A DNA stretch of 64,000 nt from Atherix ibis (lineage: Eukaryota; Arthropoda; Insecta; Diptera; Athericidae): positions 110,294,267 through 110,358,266 of the forward strand of contig OY282605.1 in NCBI GenBank assembly GCA_958298945.1. Reading direction: 5' to 3'. The notes beneath the pieces were generated by a model, which worked only from the letters and a program-made list of their open reading frames with translations, did no database searches and was not told where the DNA came from. Shown here one piece after another: positions 37,745-48,698 of the stretch (the stretch's first letter is position 1; every line of letters starts with the position of its first letter). Position numbers and translations under genes: made by a program.

Positions 37745-38390
37745 GAAAAAGGATACTGGCTCAGATTTTGTAAAGTTAAGGACCAAGAAAACTTCCTTGA
37801 GGAACACCAGCTTTAACAGATAACCGTAAAAATTCACTGACTCAGATTTTGTAAAGTAAAGGACCAAGAAAACTTCCTTGAGGAACACCAGCTTTTACAA
37901 AAAACCGTAAAACTTCCCTGATTCAGATTTTGTATAGTAAAGGACCAAGAAAACTTCCTTGAGGTACACCAGTTTTTACAGATATCCGTAAAAATTCACT
38001 GCTTCAAATATTGTGTAGTAAAGGACTAAGAATATTTCCCTGAGGAACACCAGTTTTTACAGAAAACTGTAAAAATTCACGGACTCAGATTTTGTATAGA
38101 AAAGGACCAATAAAACTTCCTTGAAGAACACCAGTTTTTACAGGTAGCCGTAAAAATTCACTGCTTCAAATATTGTGTAGTAAAAGATTAACAATACTAC
38201 CCTGAGGAACACCAGTTTTTACAGATAACCGTAAAAATTCACAGCTTCAGATTTTCTATAATAAAGGACTAGGAAAACTTCCTTGTGGAACACCAGTTTT
38301 TATAGATAACCATAACTATTTACTGATTCAGATTTTGTATAGTAAAGGACCAAGAAAACTTCCTTGAGGAACACCAGTTTTTACAAATAT
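37745..38390 (-). repeat. 81-bp minisatellite built from a reverse-transcriptase motif, 8 units
   Basis: tcagattttgta or its variants start at 37761, 37842, 37923, 38004, 38085, 38166, 38247 and 38328, exactly 81 bp apart. Read on the minus strand, each unit encodes close variants of VKTGVPQGSFLGPLLYKI followed by a stop. GVPQGSxLGPLL is the diagnostic RT motif of non-LTR retrotransposons. The in-unit stop (TGA) recurs, so the array is not a coding repeat. No further RT sequence flanks it. Confidence 0.85.
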
Positions 38391-39479
38391 ATAAGAATAA
38401 TCCTATAGCAAAGGCAGCCAAGTAATAGACTTAACTAGACCTCATCAAAAACAGATAAACTCATTGAAAAGGAAGAATACAAAGAATGGTGTTACGGTTA
38501 GTCTTTGTACCCTTTCTCAAGAAAAAATTCACAAAAAAATGTTTGCCCAAAAATCTAAACATTTAAAAAAAAACCAAGAAAATTTAAAAATTAAGTTATG
38601 TTCTTACACTTTTTTTTGTGGTTATTGTTTTGAAAACTTTTGCCTGTTAGACAATACTTTTATTAAGAAATTTTAAAACAACACTAACTCTAAACATTTC
38701 TTATAATAATCACGATTAAATAGAAAATTTAATAATCAACGAATTTTATTTCAAATAATTTCCTAACACTGAATATTATCTTCGATATTGATTTGTAAGT
38801 AATAAATTATAAAAAGTCACAATTTCCACGATTTGTAATTTTTTTTCAATTTTACAAAAGAACACTTCTTCACTCTTCTAATAACGTTTCATGTGTGATT
38901 AATACGACTTTAATTACAACGAATTTATAGAATTTGTTCGAGACCCTTTTTATAGTTTATTGATAATACGTGATAATTTTCATACCTAATAAATTCGTAG
39001 TTAAGATAATACGTGGTATTTTTCCTATGATCTGATAAGGAAATAATATTTTAACAGCTATTAAGCGTATAACGACAGGAAATAATTGAATGTGACACTT
39101 GAAAAATGATTCAAAAGAAAATGTTTTATTATCAAAATTAAAGAAACCTGAGGAAATAATTACTCAATCGATTAAATATCACCAAAAAATCGAAAGATAC
39201 TCTTTGCACTCATTTAAAAATAATTCAAATCAATATTTTTTCCGCTAATAAATTTATTTGGTTTTTTTAATCTTCTATATCGATAAGCGAATTTTTTTAA
39301 GTTGATAAGATATGTGAGCTTATCTATAAATTTTCAACGTAATAATGTCCTGCGACCAATCCACGAAGCCGACCTCAAAAATTTAACTATGCCAAACAGC
39401 ACAGACAAATAGGTCTGCACCAGGCGAGGGACCTTGTAGTTTTCACTTAAATTTTAAGTTAAAATAAATAGTTAAGACT
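38391..39479. other. Transporter intron, nothing specific
   Basis: It is AT-rich with no resolved repeat. A slightly GC-richer patch lies at 39.34-39.44 kb. Confidence 0.4.
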
Positions 39480-40700
39480 TTAGGTCGACAAAAAACAATT
39501 TAAATTGTATCCATATTTTAGGATATACAAATTTAGGACTGAAAAAAAATTAGGTCAACATTCATCAAAATAAAAATATTGTAAATTCTATTAGAAGAGC
39601 AAAGAAACTCCAAAAATAACTCAACTGCAACATTGTTTACATCATTTTGGATGAAAATTCAATATTTGTCTGGATTGGAAAAAGGTCAACAACTTAACTT
39701 TGTTATATTAGCAATTAGTAAAACACCGAAATTTTTGTATTGCAAACAAAAAATCAAATAAAAACCAAATTGTGCTAGAAGAACAAAAATTATCTTGTTT
39801 GGGGTCAAAAACAACGTAGGTCAATGGTAAATGTTTTCATAAAATTTTGTATAAAAAAAACTGTTTGCAACTGAAACATGGTCAACACTCAGTTTGTTTG
39901 CATCAGAACTAGAAATGTTCGTATCAGAAATTAGGTCAATGCAAATTTTTACATAAAATATTATGGCAACACCAAAATTTCATGTATCAAAATTTAGGTG
40001 AACGCCAAATTTTTTGCATTAAAAATTAGGGCAATAGTTTATTTTTCTTTATTAAAACAAATTAGTTAAGCCCTTATTTTGTTTGCATCCAAACTTAGGT
40101 CCAGACCGAAAAAAATTTCCAACAGAAATTAAGTCATAAAAAATTATGGCAGCACTAAATTTTCATACTCAAAAACTTAGATCAGCGTCAACTTTTTTTG
40201 AATTAAACATTAACTTAGCCCTTATTTTGTTTGCATTAAAACTTAGACCAAAACCAAATATTTTTACATCAAAAGTTAGGTCAGTGCAAATTTAGGCATA
40301 AAAAAATTAGGTCAACTCCAGATTTTGTTGAATAAAAAATAACAAATTTTACATAAAAAATTAGGTCAACTCCAGATTTTGTTGAATAAAAAATAACAAA
40401 TTTTACATAAAAAATTAAATCAGCACCAGATTTTGTTCAATAAAAATAACATCTTTTTACATAAAAAATTAGGTCAACACCAGATTTTGTTGAATGAAAA
40501 ATAGCAAATTTTTATGGTACCCAAAAAATTAGGTCAGCACCAGATTTTGTTAAATAAAAAATAACAAATTTTACATAAAAAATTAGATTAACTCCAAATT
40601 TTTTTGAATTGTTCAGCAAATTTTTTTTACAAAAAAATTAATGCCAATACTAAATTTATAGTATAAGAAACTAGGTCAACATCGACCTTTTGGTATTTAC
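39480..40700. repeat. AAATTAGGTCAAC array with a 54-bp core
   Basis: The motif ttaggtcaac recurs degenerately from 39.5 kb. It becomes regular at 40310-40610, where units sharing ccagattttgttgaataaaa start at 40310, 40364, 40418, 40472, 40532 and 40586, mostly 54 bp apart. Confidence 0.75.
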
Positions 40701-41406
40701 CTAATTTTTGATGCAAAAAAAATTAGTTTTCTCGTAGCCTAACCATGGACTGAAGAATTTTCAATGATCTAAATTTATGTATCAAATTTACGTGGCGATG
40801 TTAACGTGTTTATTGTTTTCTAAGACCACGAAAATGAATAAACTTATAGAGTTTTTTTTTGCATAATTCTCAATCACATTAATATCCCATAGCCCTAATA
40901 AATTAACTAGTCTGCGTCCCCCTTTCAGTTGTCATATTTTTTATTTGTTAACAAAGAAAATTTCTTATCGGTTTACAAGTCAGATAACATTTTATTGATA
41001 TTATCAAACAAAAATCTTATCTTTACTATTAATAGTTTAACAAATATGAACAGATTAATTTACTCTGCGTCTAAAGTGGAACGTATTGTGTTGGTGTACT
41101 GGATTTTAAAAACAACCAAAAAATATGATAGAAAATAATTCCCTGTTACAGAAAATAAAACTCACCACAAAATAACAACAATTAAAGACTGTTGATTAAC
41201 TAATCAAACAAGAGTTTAAGACTAAAATAATTCCAAAAATTGGGATAAAAAATATATACTTTCAATTAAGATTTTTTACATTTCAAAATTACAGAAAAGA
41301 TATATTCAAAAAAAAACGGTGTTAATACTATAAAAACCTGTTAAACTCAAAGTGATATTAAACTTGGACTGGAATTTTCCACAATCTACTACAAAAAAGT
41401 AGTTAC
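40701..41406. other. AT-rich intron, nothing specific
   Basis: No coding signal was found. A donor-like TTGTG|GTGAGT lies on the minus strand near 41165. Confidence 0.35.
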
Positions 41407-41814
41407 CTTGAATTAATTAACACAAACTTTGTTGTTAGTCATCCAATTATTCGTGCGTCCATAATCTTGGTAATAATGTCGCAATCAATAATAGCCGACA
41501 ACACTCTTTGATCAAAATCGAATTGGAAAATTTATTGTAAAATAGTAAAAACACTAATAATTGTTTTCTTTTTTATTTCGAAAAAAAATAATGTCAAACA
41601 AGGAAAATTCTTTAAAACTATTATAATTAATAACACAAAAATCAATTTAAAATTTACACAATCGATAATAATAGTAATTTGTAAAAATTATGAATGTTTT
41701 CTGAGTTTTTGGCACTATTTTTCCTATCGACTTATTTTCTGAGCACAAAACAGGATTGACTTTTTCACAAAACTTTTGGTGATAAACTGGCACACAAAAT
41801 GCTGACGAATGACT
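41407..41814 (-). other. Putative 5' non-coding first exon of the transporter gene
   Basis: Read on the minus strand, the segment starts at an initiator-like GCAGTC (41816-41811) and ends at a donor, TTCAAG|GTAACT (41406 downward). It has no long open frame, as expected for a 5' UTR exon. It is placed upstream of the 34.0-kb exon on the same strand. The link is inferred from strand, distance and splice signals only; transcript data would decide. Confidence 0.4.
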
Positions 41815-41830
41815 GCGAACTCACTCAGTG
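41780..41830 (-). promoter_or_regulatory. Candidate core promoter for the minus-strand transporter gene
   Basis: The minus strand carries GTTCGCAGTCATTCG, resembling the arthropod initiator (TCAGTY) with +1 near 41814. AGTTTA follows at about +27 to +32, where a DPE would lie. No TATA box is evident. The surrounding 41.75-41.95 kb is more GC-rich than its neighbourhood. This is a motif-level inference. Confidence 0.35.
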
Positions 41831-41879
41831 AATGGGGGAACCAATTGGATCCAAAGAGATCTCAATCACGCTATTTGTA

Positions 41880-42589
41880 CAAAACGTTGACGACTCGGTT
41901 CGTTGTTTGCTTTTCTTATCAACGGCGAGGAGAATAAATAAATAAACAACTAACAAAATGAATTCCAAATGAGCAAAATTGAAGAAAAAAAAACATTAAC
42001 AAGAAAACGAAGAAAAAACATAATAAATAACCTCCGCCGCCATACATAACCACCAAAAGTGACCGACCATTGCGATCGTGTAAATGTCTTTGCGATCGTG
42101 TAAAAAAGTGGTGGGCATTTATGTACGCGATCATTTATGAAGAGATTTGGTGTACGAAGGTTCCATAAAATTCCATCGATGTCAACAGACCACAAAATCT
42201 ACATCAAACCTACACTTAACCAGCATAAGTATTTTATGTATTTATGTTCAATATAAACACACACGCACACACACAATCATATGTAATAATCGGCTTTTAA
42301 TTACAAAAATGCACTTGCGAGATTGTTGGTTTCTTTTAACATAAACATTTCATTTTTTATCTACTCTCAGATTTCCATATTTATTTATACTATTTCGAAT
42401 AATCAAATTACAATTAAACAAAAAGAATAAATTTCAGAATAAAATTAATTATTCCATTTTTAAATAGTTTTCATTTATTTTAATTTTCATTATCAGAAAT
42501 GTGAACGACCTGAATCAGGATCGATTGGCGCCAAACTAGTAGTAATTATGTAATCTGAAACGGCATTTTCACTTCAGTCAGTATTCTAG
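41880..42589. other. Spacer between the two putative divergent promoters
   Basis: It contains a 21-bp tandem duplication of tgcgatcgtgtaaa (42071-42105) and a short (CA)n tract near 42256-42275. No gene was found. Confidence 0.45.
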
Positions 42590-42770
42590 TACTACAATCT
42601 ACCGCTTACATGTCGCCGATCGTACTGTTTCCATACGTACCGAAAAAAGGTGCTTGTCAGAGCTTATCATCGACAGCACACACTTTCATACGTTAACCTT
42701 CTTCCATTTCCATTCCAGCAAAACGAGTGTATTTACGCATTTGACTGCTTATCAAGTAATAAACTCGCAG
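42590..42770 (+). other. Candidate plus-strand first exon ending in a strong splice donor
   Basis: A GC-richer stretch in AT-rich surroundings ends in CTCGCAG|GTGAGT at 42770/42771. It has no long open frame. It lies head-to-head with the putative transporter promoter about 0.8 kb away, so it may be the first exon of a divergent transcript whose later exons I could not find to the right. The 5' end is a guess. Confidence 0.35.
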
Positions 42771-45002
42771 GTGAGTTACGCAATTTTTTTTCTTTTTTTT
42801 TCCCACTTATAACTAAATACACAGCTTAAGGAATTTATACCATATTTAAGTAAAATTACAGTTTTCTGTTAATAAAGAAAAAAAAATCAAAATATTTTTC
42901 TGGTAGTTTTTTGAATAAATTTTTCTTGTAGTTTTTAAAAAAAAAATTCTTGTAGTTTTTAAAAAATGATATTTAGACAATTTCGCGCATTATCTCTACC
43001 TCTTACCACTCTCTACTTTGTCTCCCTCATCTTTCTTTATTTCTTTATCTTATATTTAGACCTGAAAATCGAAAATCAGTCAATTTATATACAAAAAATT
43101 AAATCAGTAAATTTACATACGATTTTATCGTATTCAGCATTAATTACCAATTTGTTCCTCTCTTTCTATCACACTTTTATCACAACTGGTAAATATTTAA
43201 CTCGTTTTTCTGTTTCACTCAGAAACGAATCATTGAACTTTATGATACGATTGCAGTTCGTACATGTGTTCTTAACATAAATGGAATAATTTTTGGAATT
43301 TCTTTCGTTAAAATTTCTTTCGTACAATTTTATTATGAAATTACGCACTTTTCAATTTGATAATAACTAATTTTTTTTGGTATGGAAAAATTGAACAAAG
43401 TCATGGGAAAATTTAAAATTAAATTGCCAAGCAGTAAAAAAGGTTTCTGGTTAAGAGGTGGTTTTTTTTTTCTAAAAAGGAATCTCTTTTGGAATTAACA
43501 TTTGCGAAAATTTTTGTTTATGTGGAAATTGAAATATTTCTTTTTGAGTGATTTTTTATTTTTTACTTTTAGACTTTAGAAAAGTGTTTACTTATTATAT
43601 TTTAATCATAATATCTTAAAATTTGCGAAAAGTGTGAATTTTTGCAATGAAATTAAATTTTTGAAATGCGGTCCCAAAACTACGGTATGTTATTATGAGA
43701 CCAAAAAAAATACAAATAAACTGTAAAGCCTCTTACCCATTTTATAGTTATATTTGAAGAGAATTTTGATAGTTCACCCTCAGTAAAGAGTAAGGCTTGA
43801 ACTTAGATTAAAGAATACCTGGATTTTTTTCTGGCCGAATTATTGCAGATGCGGCGAGAAATCGTAACGCTTGCATACTTTTGTGTAGATTTTTTTTATG
43901 TAGACATAACAGCCACTGACATCTAGTTTTCGTAATAGAAATTTATTGAATTGCATAGTTTATATCCATTTTAACTAACTTACTCTAAGCTAAAATACAA
44001 TTTAAACACGACAATAGACAATTTTTATTTTTTGTACAATCTTTTGATGTGAAATAGAATTGTATTTTATGTTTATTATTTACTTTGTAAATATCAATTA
44101 AATATCAAGCGCCTCAATTTTGTAGACTTTCGGAGAGTTTTAAAACACGCCATTCTCCATGAAAGTGGTAGCATACCAAAATGCTTGCATACTTTTGTTG
44201 TTCTTCAAGTTGTTATTTTGGCACTTATCGGAAAGTGGAAGTGAAAGTGTGGTTTTTCTAATATTTTTTGAAGTATTTACGAAAAAGTAAGTATTTATAT
44301 AGATAGTTATATTGTTTATAACATTTATTAGGAAGTTTGAAGTGTTTTATAAAGGGTTGCTGGTAATTTCTTTCTTTTGGTAAGTTTACATCTTCATTTT
44401 TACAAGAGAAATTAATAAAAATTTAGTTTATAAAATATATTTAAATGGCTTTTAATGATTTATTTGGTCCATAAAGTGGTTAAGTTCGTCATTCAATAAA
44501 TGTAAACAAATGTGATATTGAAAGTTTAATGTTTACTAAAAAATAGTTCAGTGCCGGCGTACGTAAAGTTTGTATAAGAAAATTTAAGGGAAATTAAGTG
44601 CAGATGGGTTAAATAAATATTTTAAGTGATCATGATTATTTATTTAACCCATCTACACTTAAAAGTATTTTGATATAAATCAAATAACTTGCAATTTATA
44701 TTTTTATATGCTCTTCCAACTTTATAATTCTATTTTAATAAATAATATATAGTGAATGGAAATATATAATAAATAAATAAATAATATTTAAAAATAGAAT
44801 ACTGTGTTTTATTGCAAATTTCCAAAACTAATTTTATCAAACAATAAAACCAGCAATATTCAAAAATCTATTTGTTTACGCATAAATGACATCACATATC
44901 AAAATGGTTTTAAACGCATACTGAAGTTTAAAATTGGCCCCCACTGATTTACGGCGTGGCGTTTCTGTTATAACGAGTTTTTGGTCTCAGACATTTTTTT
45001 TA
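42771..45002. other. AT-rich spacer, no gene recognised
   Basis: A 104-codon plus frame at 42966 has no protein-like character. A strong inverted repeat lies at 44594-44662. Confidence 0.45.
44594..44662. repeat. 25-bp inverted repeat with 19-nt loop
   Basis: The arm ttaagtgcagatgggttaaa then taaat (44594-44618) pairs with 44638-44662 with one mismatch. The loop contains tgatcatgatta. It could be the core of a small foldback element or a hairpin RNA. Confidence 0.85.
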
Positions 45003-45968
45003 TATAGGGTTTTCCAATAAGAGTGATATGATTTCTAAGTAACGTTTCGGCCATTTGTAATGTCATGATCTGTAATTTTTTTTTCATCGTCTTCAGTAAT
45101 GTTTACAATTTCATCATGGAGAGATATACGCAAGAATAACGTTTATAAATTATTCAATCAAAATAATCGTTCTCCAATTGCAACTTTTCGTGCGCTTTTG
45201 CCATTTTATGGTTGTAATAATCGTCCAACTGTGCTTGCTATTCGTCGAATTGTTAAAAATTTCGAGCGTACATTTTCTTTACATAATGTTCAAGTGTCAA
45301 TAAGACAAAGAACCGCTCGAAGTATTGAAAATATTGCTGCCGTTCAGGCAAGTGTTGCTGAAGACCGCAATTTGTCGATTCCAAGACGTTCTCAAGAATT
45401 GGGACTGTCTCAAACCACAACCTGGCGGATTTTGAGAAAGGATTTGGGTTTGCATCCGTATAAAATTGTTATCAATCAAGAACTGAAGCCATTGAACCAC
45501 CGTAAACGTCGTGAATTTGCTGATTTTGTCTTGGAACAACTTGAAAACGATAACGATTTTTTAAAGAAAATCATCTCCGATGAGGCTCACTTTCATCTGA
45601 GTGCTGCGGTAAATAAACAAAACTGTCGATTCTGGTGCGAAGAAAATCCACAAATTATTCATGAGCACCCATTACATTCACCTAAATTGACAGTTTGGTG
45701 TGGTTTTTGGTCTGGTGGAATCATCGGTCCGTACTTCTTTCGAAATGAAGCTGGTAACACCGTTACTGTCAATGGAGAGCAGTATAGATCGATGATAACC
45801 AACTTTTTATGGCCGAAATTAGAAGAAGTTGATCTTGACAACATCTGGTTCCAACAAGACGGGGCTACGTGCCACACAGCACGTGCAACAACCGAATTAT
45901 TATCCTTAACAATTAGTGTGTTTTTTTGTTGAAAAGAAATCATATCACTCTTATTCGAAAACCCTATA
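45003..45968 (+). mobile_element. Internally deleted Tc1-like element, copy A
   Basis: A 966-bp element has ~34-bp terminal inverted repeats (tatagggttttccaataaga at the left and its complement at the right, one mismatch in 34) and TA on both sides. It encodes the N-terminal half of a transposase and then jumps to the 3' end. Confidence 0.9.
45116..45932 (+). pseudogene. Tc1-like transposase, C-terminal part deleted
   Basis: The ancestral start is ATG at 45116 (MERYTQE, then a stop). A small deletion near 45150 shifts into the long open frame. That frame carries the paired helix-turn-helix (RSIENIAAVQASVAED, IPRRSQELGLSQTTTWRIL), the first catalytic acid (SDEAHF), LTVWCGFWSGGIIGPYFF and the second acid (WFQQDGATCH). 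After TARATTEL it runs into the element's terminal sequence and stops at 45932. The third acid and C-terminus are gone, so it cannot act. It matches the group of insect Tc1-like transposases with a DUF4817-like N-terminus. Confidence 0.9.
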
Positions 45969-47078
45969 TAAATACGCTTAAGCCTATGTTATCTGCAGGA
46001 TCAAGGTTAATATTTTGGTCATATTCTATTGTATTTTCAGTTTAGGGAACATGGAGTGGGGGGACCTAAATAGAAATATTCTAATTACTCAGAATTGAAT
46101 TGGTTTAAAGATCATGTAGTTGTCTGCGCTTAGCAGATGATCGGTGGTGCGCTGCAGCTTAGATTTCCATTCTTGTGCAAAAATTGCGAGTTGCCATTTA
46201 TTAATAGCCGACAAATCGAGCTCTGCTGAAAAGTTCTTGATTTACGCTGTCAAATCGCAAAAGCACGGAGAGTAAGGGAAAGCGCATAACCAACACAAAG
46301 AACCATTTACGTAAAAACAGTTCAGAAGAATTTTCTCACAGCTTGTAAAGTATTTCCTAAAACAGTGGCTAATCGAATTATTGAACAGTATTAATTGTGC
46401 TTGAATTATAATGATATGATCATCCATATATATTTGTAGGTGTTTTTTTGTTTATTTTTGAATTATAAATTCAAAAATAAACAAAAAATTTGTTATATTG
46501 GATTGCTTTCCAATATCTTTGACACTATATGTTCGTCATTTTGGAATCTACTGTATGTTACTAAACAGCGGGGAAAGATTACATCTGTATACCACACATC
46601 TTTGTAAAACACATTTATGCATGCGTATAATAGCAAATAAGGCATTTTCACTTTTCTATATCCATTCAAAAATCGAAAATTTGTAGTTTTTTCATTTTAC
46701 TAGAAATTTTTTCATATATGCATAGTGCTCAGTGGGTCAAAAAAAGGGTCCTAAGAATTGTTTTCCAGTGTGCTTTTGGTATCTGCTTATAAGCTATATA
46801 TAAGAATATCGGTGATAGGACAAATAATATTCAGATTTTATTTTTTAAGAACTGTAGCACACGATATGTTTATTACGGGGACAGCCAAATAAACAAATCA
46901 AAATACAAAACTTTTATTTATATTTGTAGTACGGTCATTTTCCTTTCATGCGGTTACTAATAGCAACTCTTTTAATAATAGGTGTGTTCAGCAGACAAGT
47001 AATAATTTAAAAGCAGACGAAATTTTGAACCAGTTAATTGAGTGTATATTTTTTGCATATATTATCCTTTAATTTATA
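45969..47078. other. Spacer with a perfect palindrome
   Basis: No gene was found. A perfect 21-bp-arm palindrome with a 3-nt loop lies at 46444-46488. Confidence 0.5.
46444..46488. repeat. Perfect 21-bp-arm palindrome
   Basis: ttttttgtttatttttgaatt-like arms at 46444-46464 and 46468-46488 are fully complementary around ata. The arms are AT-only apart from two G/C pairs. Confidence 0.85.
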
Positions 47079-48075
47079 TAGGGTGATTTTTATGTTCATA
47101 AGGGTTGATTTTGTTTGGCCGCCATTTTGGTTTGGATGACATATGTCTGTTAGCATTTGACAGTCGCAGAGAGTAGTCGATAACCATTTATTACGGAGCA
47201 ACTAACGCCACATCTATTATAATTTAAATAATTGTTCAATTGTGCATACACAGAGAAAATTTACGTGACTTTTTTGGTGTTAATCAAATGACGAGCAATT
47301 CAGCGTTTAATGAATAATTTTGAAAATATGCATACACTGGGAGATAAAGCGAAGACTGGGCGACAATTAAGCCAACGTACACATGAAAAGATTGATACAG
47401 TGAGACAGAGTGCTGCTGAATGTCCGGGTACCTCTCATCGACGCCGTCTTTGTTAAAAATTCTCTAAAAAATAAAATTCAATTGACACAACAGCTACAGG
47501 CAAATGACTAGTAATGGCGGCGAGTTTGGAGTGCTCGAGTTTTACGGCTCGGTATATACCAGCTGTAAAAACTGGAGTGCTTCTTCGCTCATAATGATTT
47601 TGAACCATTTTTGGCACAAAATCATTATGAGCGACGAAGCACACTTCGACTTGGCTGGTTTTGTAAATAAACAGAATAGCAGCTATTGGGGCACTGAAAA
47701 CCCTCAACTGATACAACAAAGACCACTACACCCTCGTAGAATAACTGTGTGGTGCGGCATTTGGGCCCGCGGCATCATTGGACCATATTTCTTTGAGAAT
47801 GCTGTTACAGTTACTGGTGAAAAGGTGTACACTAATAAACCAACCACAACCTCGATGCTTAAGAAGAACATTCGAAACGAAATTGCTGACAAAACAGCAA
47901 AAGTCTGCAAAAATGTTATGAAAAATGACCTTAAAGGAGACCGACATTATATTCTATGCATAATACGAAAAACCAATAATAATCAATCAATAAAGTATAA
48001 ATTATTAAATAATGGTATATTTAACTTAAAAGTTATTAAAAAAAAACTTCGACCTGGAACATAAAACGCGCCCTG
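47079..48075 (+). mobile_element. Internally deleted Tc1-like element, second family (copy 1)
   Basis: A ~1.0-kb element is bounded by TA. Its imperfect termini read tagggtgatttttatgttc at the left and, inverted at the right, cagggcgcgttttatgttc. Its interior shares more than 300 bp with the copy at 62.3-64.0 kb, starting with tgtttggccgccattttgg. Confidence 0.85.
47504..48064 (+). pseudogene. Tc1-like transposase fragment, second family
   Basis: The frame contains HKIIMSDEAHFDLAGFVNKQ (first catalytic acid), RITVWCGIWARGIIGPYFFE and then jumps from VTVTGEK to VYTNKPTTTSMLKKNIRNE and the C-terminal KTAKVCKNVMKND. The deletion removes the second and third acids. Upstream of 47504 the helix-turn-helix coding is broken by stops and frameshifts. 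The start at 47504 is not native. Confidence 0.85.
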
Positions 48076-48156
48076 TATCAGAGTTTTGTTGCTGTACATT
48101 CGATGCCAAATACTTTATATCCGGTCACCTTTAGTAAAATGCATCTACTTGTTGTA

Positions 48157-48698
48157 TAGGGTGGTTCATCTAGCGGTTCCATTTTGAACTACTATTTATT
48201 TGAAGTACTGGAGTGTTAAATGTCAACACGAATTGACAGATTGTTAGTTGAAAGTCAGAATTTTACGAAATGGTAATCCATACGCTTGAAGAAAACTGGG
48301 AAATATTGGGAACTTCCTTCCAAAGTGGTGAGTCTTCAATCCAAACTGTGAGAAATTTAAAAAAAAAATGAGTAAAGATCGAATGCCATCACGTGAATTT
48401 GTGGGCAAATTCGTGAAGCGAGTTCGCGAAACTGGTTTGTTGGTTGCCAAAGTAACTCGTTCCCGCTCTAAGACAGTGCGTACGACCGAGAATATTGCCG
48501 CCATTGCTGAAAATGTCAGTGATCATCCATCAACATGGAATTGAACGTTTCTTAGGAATTGAACGTTTCTCGCACTTCTCTGTTGAGAATTTTGCACAAA
48601 GACCTCAGTATGAAAGCTTACAAAGATCAATTAGTCCAACAGCTAAAGCCGCATGACCATCCGATGCGTTTTCGTATGTCAACGGAAAAGTAAATAAA
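48157..48698 (+). pseudogene. 5' half of a third Tc1-like element
   Basis: It begins TA-tagggtggttcatctagc, a typical terminus. The broken coding that follows includes FVGKFVKRVRETGLLVAK and TTENIAAIAENVSDHPS, then ISRTSLLRILHKDLSMKAYK in pieces and QLKPHDHPMRF, the N-terminal helix-turn-helix region. A 15-bp block (ggaattgaacgtttct) is duplicated near 48538-48566. Everything after about 48698 is missing. Confidence 0.75.

Noticed and set aside
37745..38390. CRISPR-like array
   Set aside because: The regular 81-bp units have no unique spacers, and the DNA is eukaryotic; it is a plain tandem repeat.
42966..43280. 104-codon plus-strand frame with hydrophobic stretches
   Set aside because: It has AT-driven Phe/Leu/Ile composition, no motif and no splice context.
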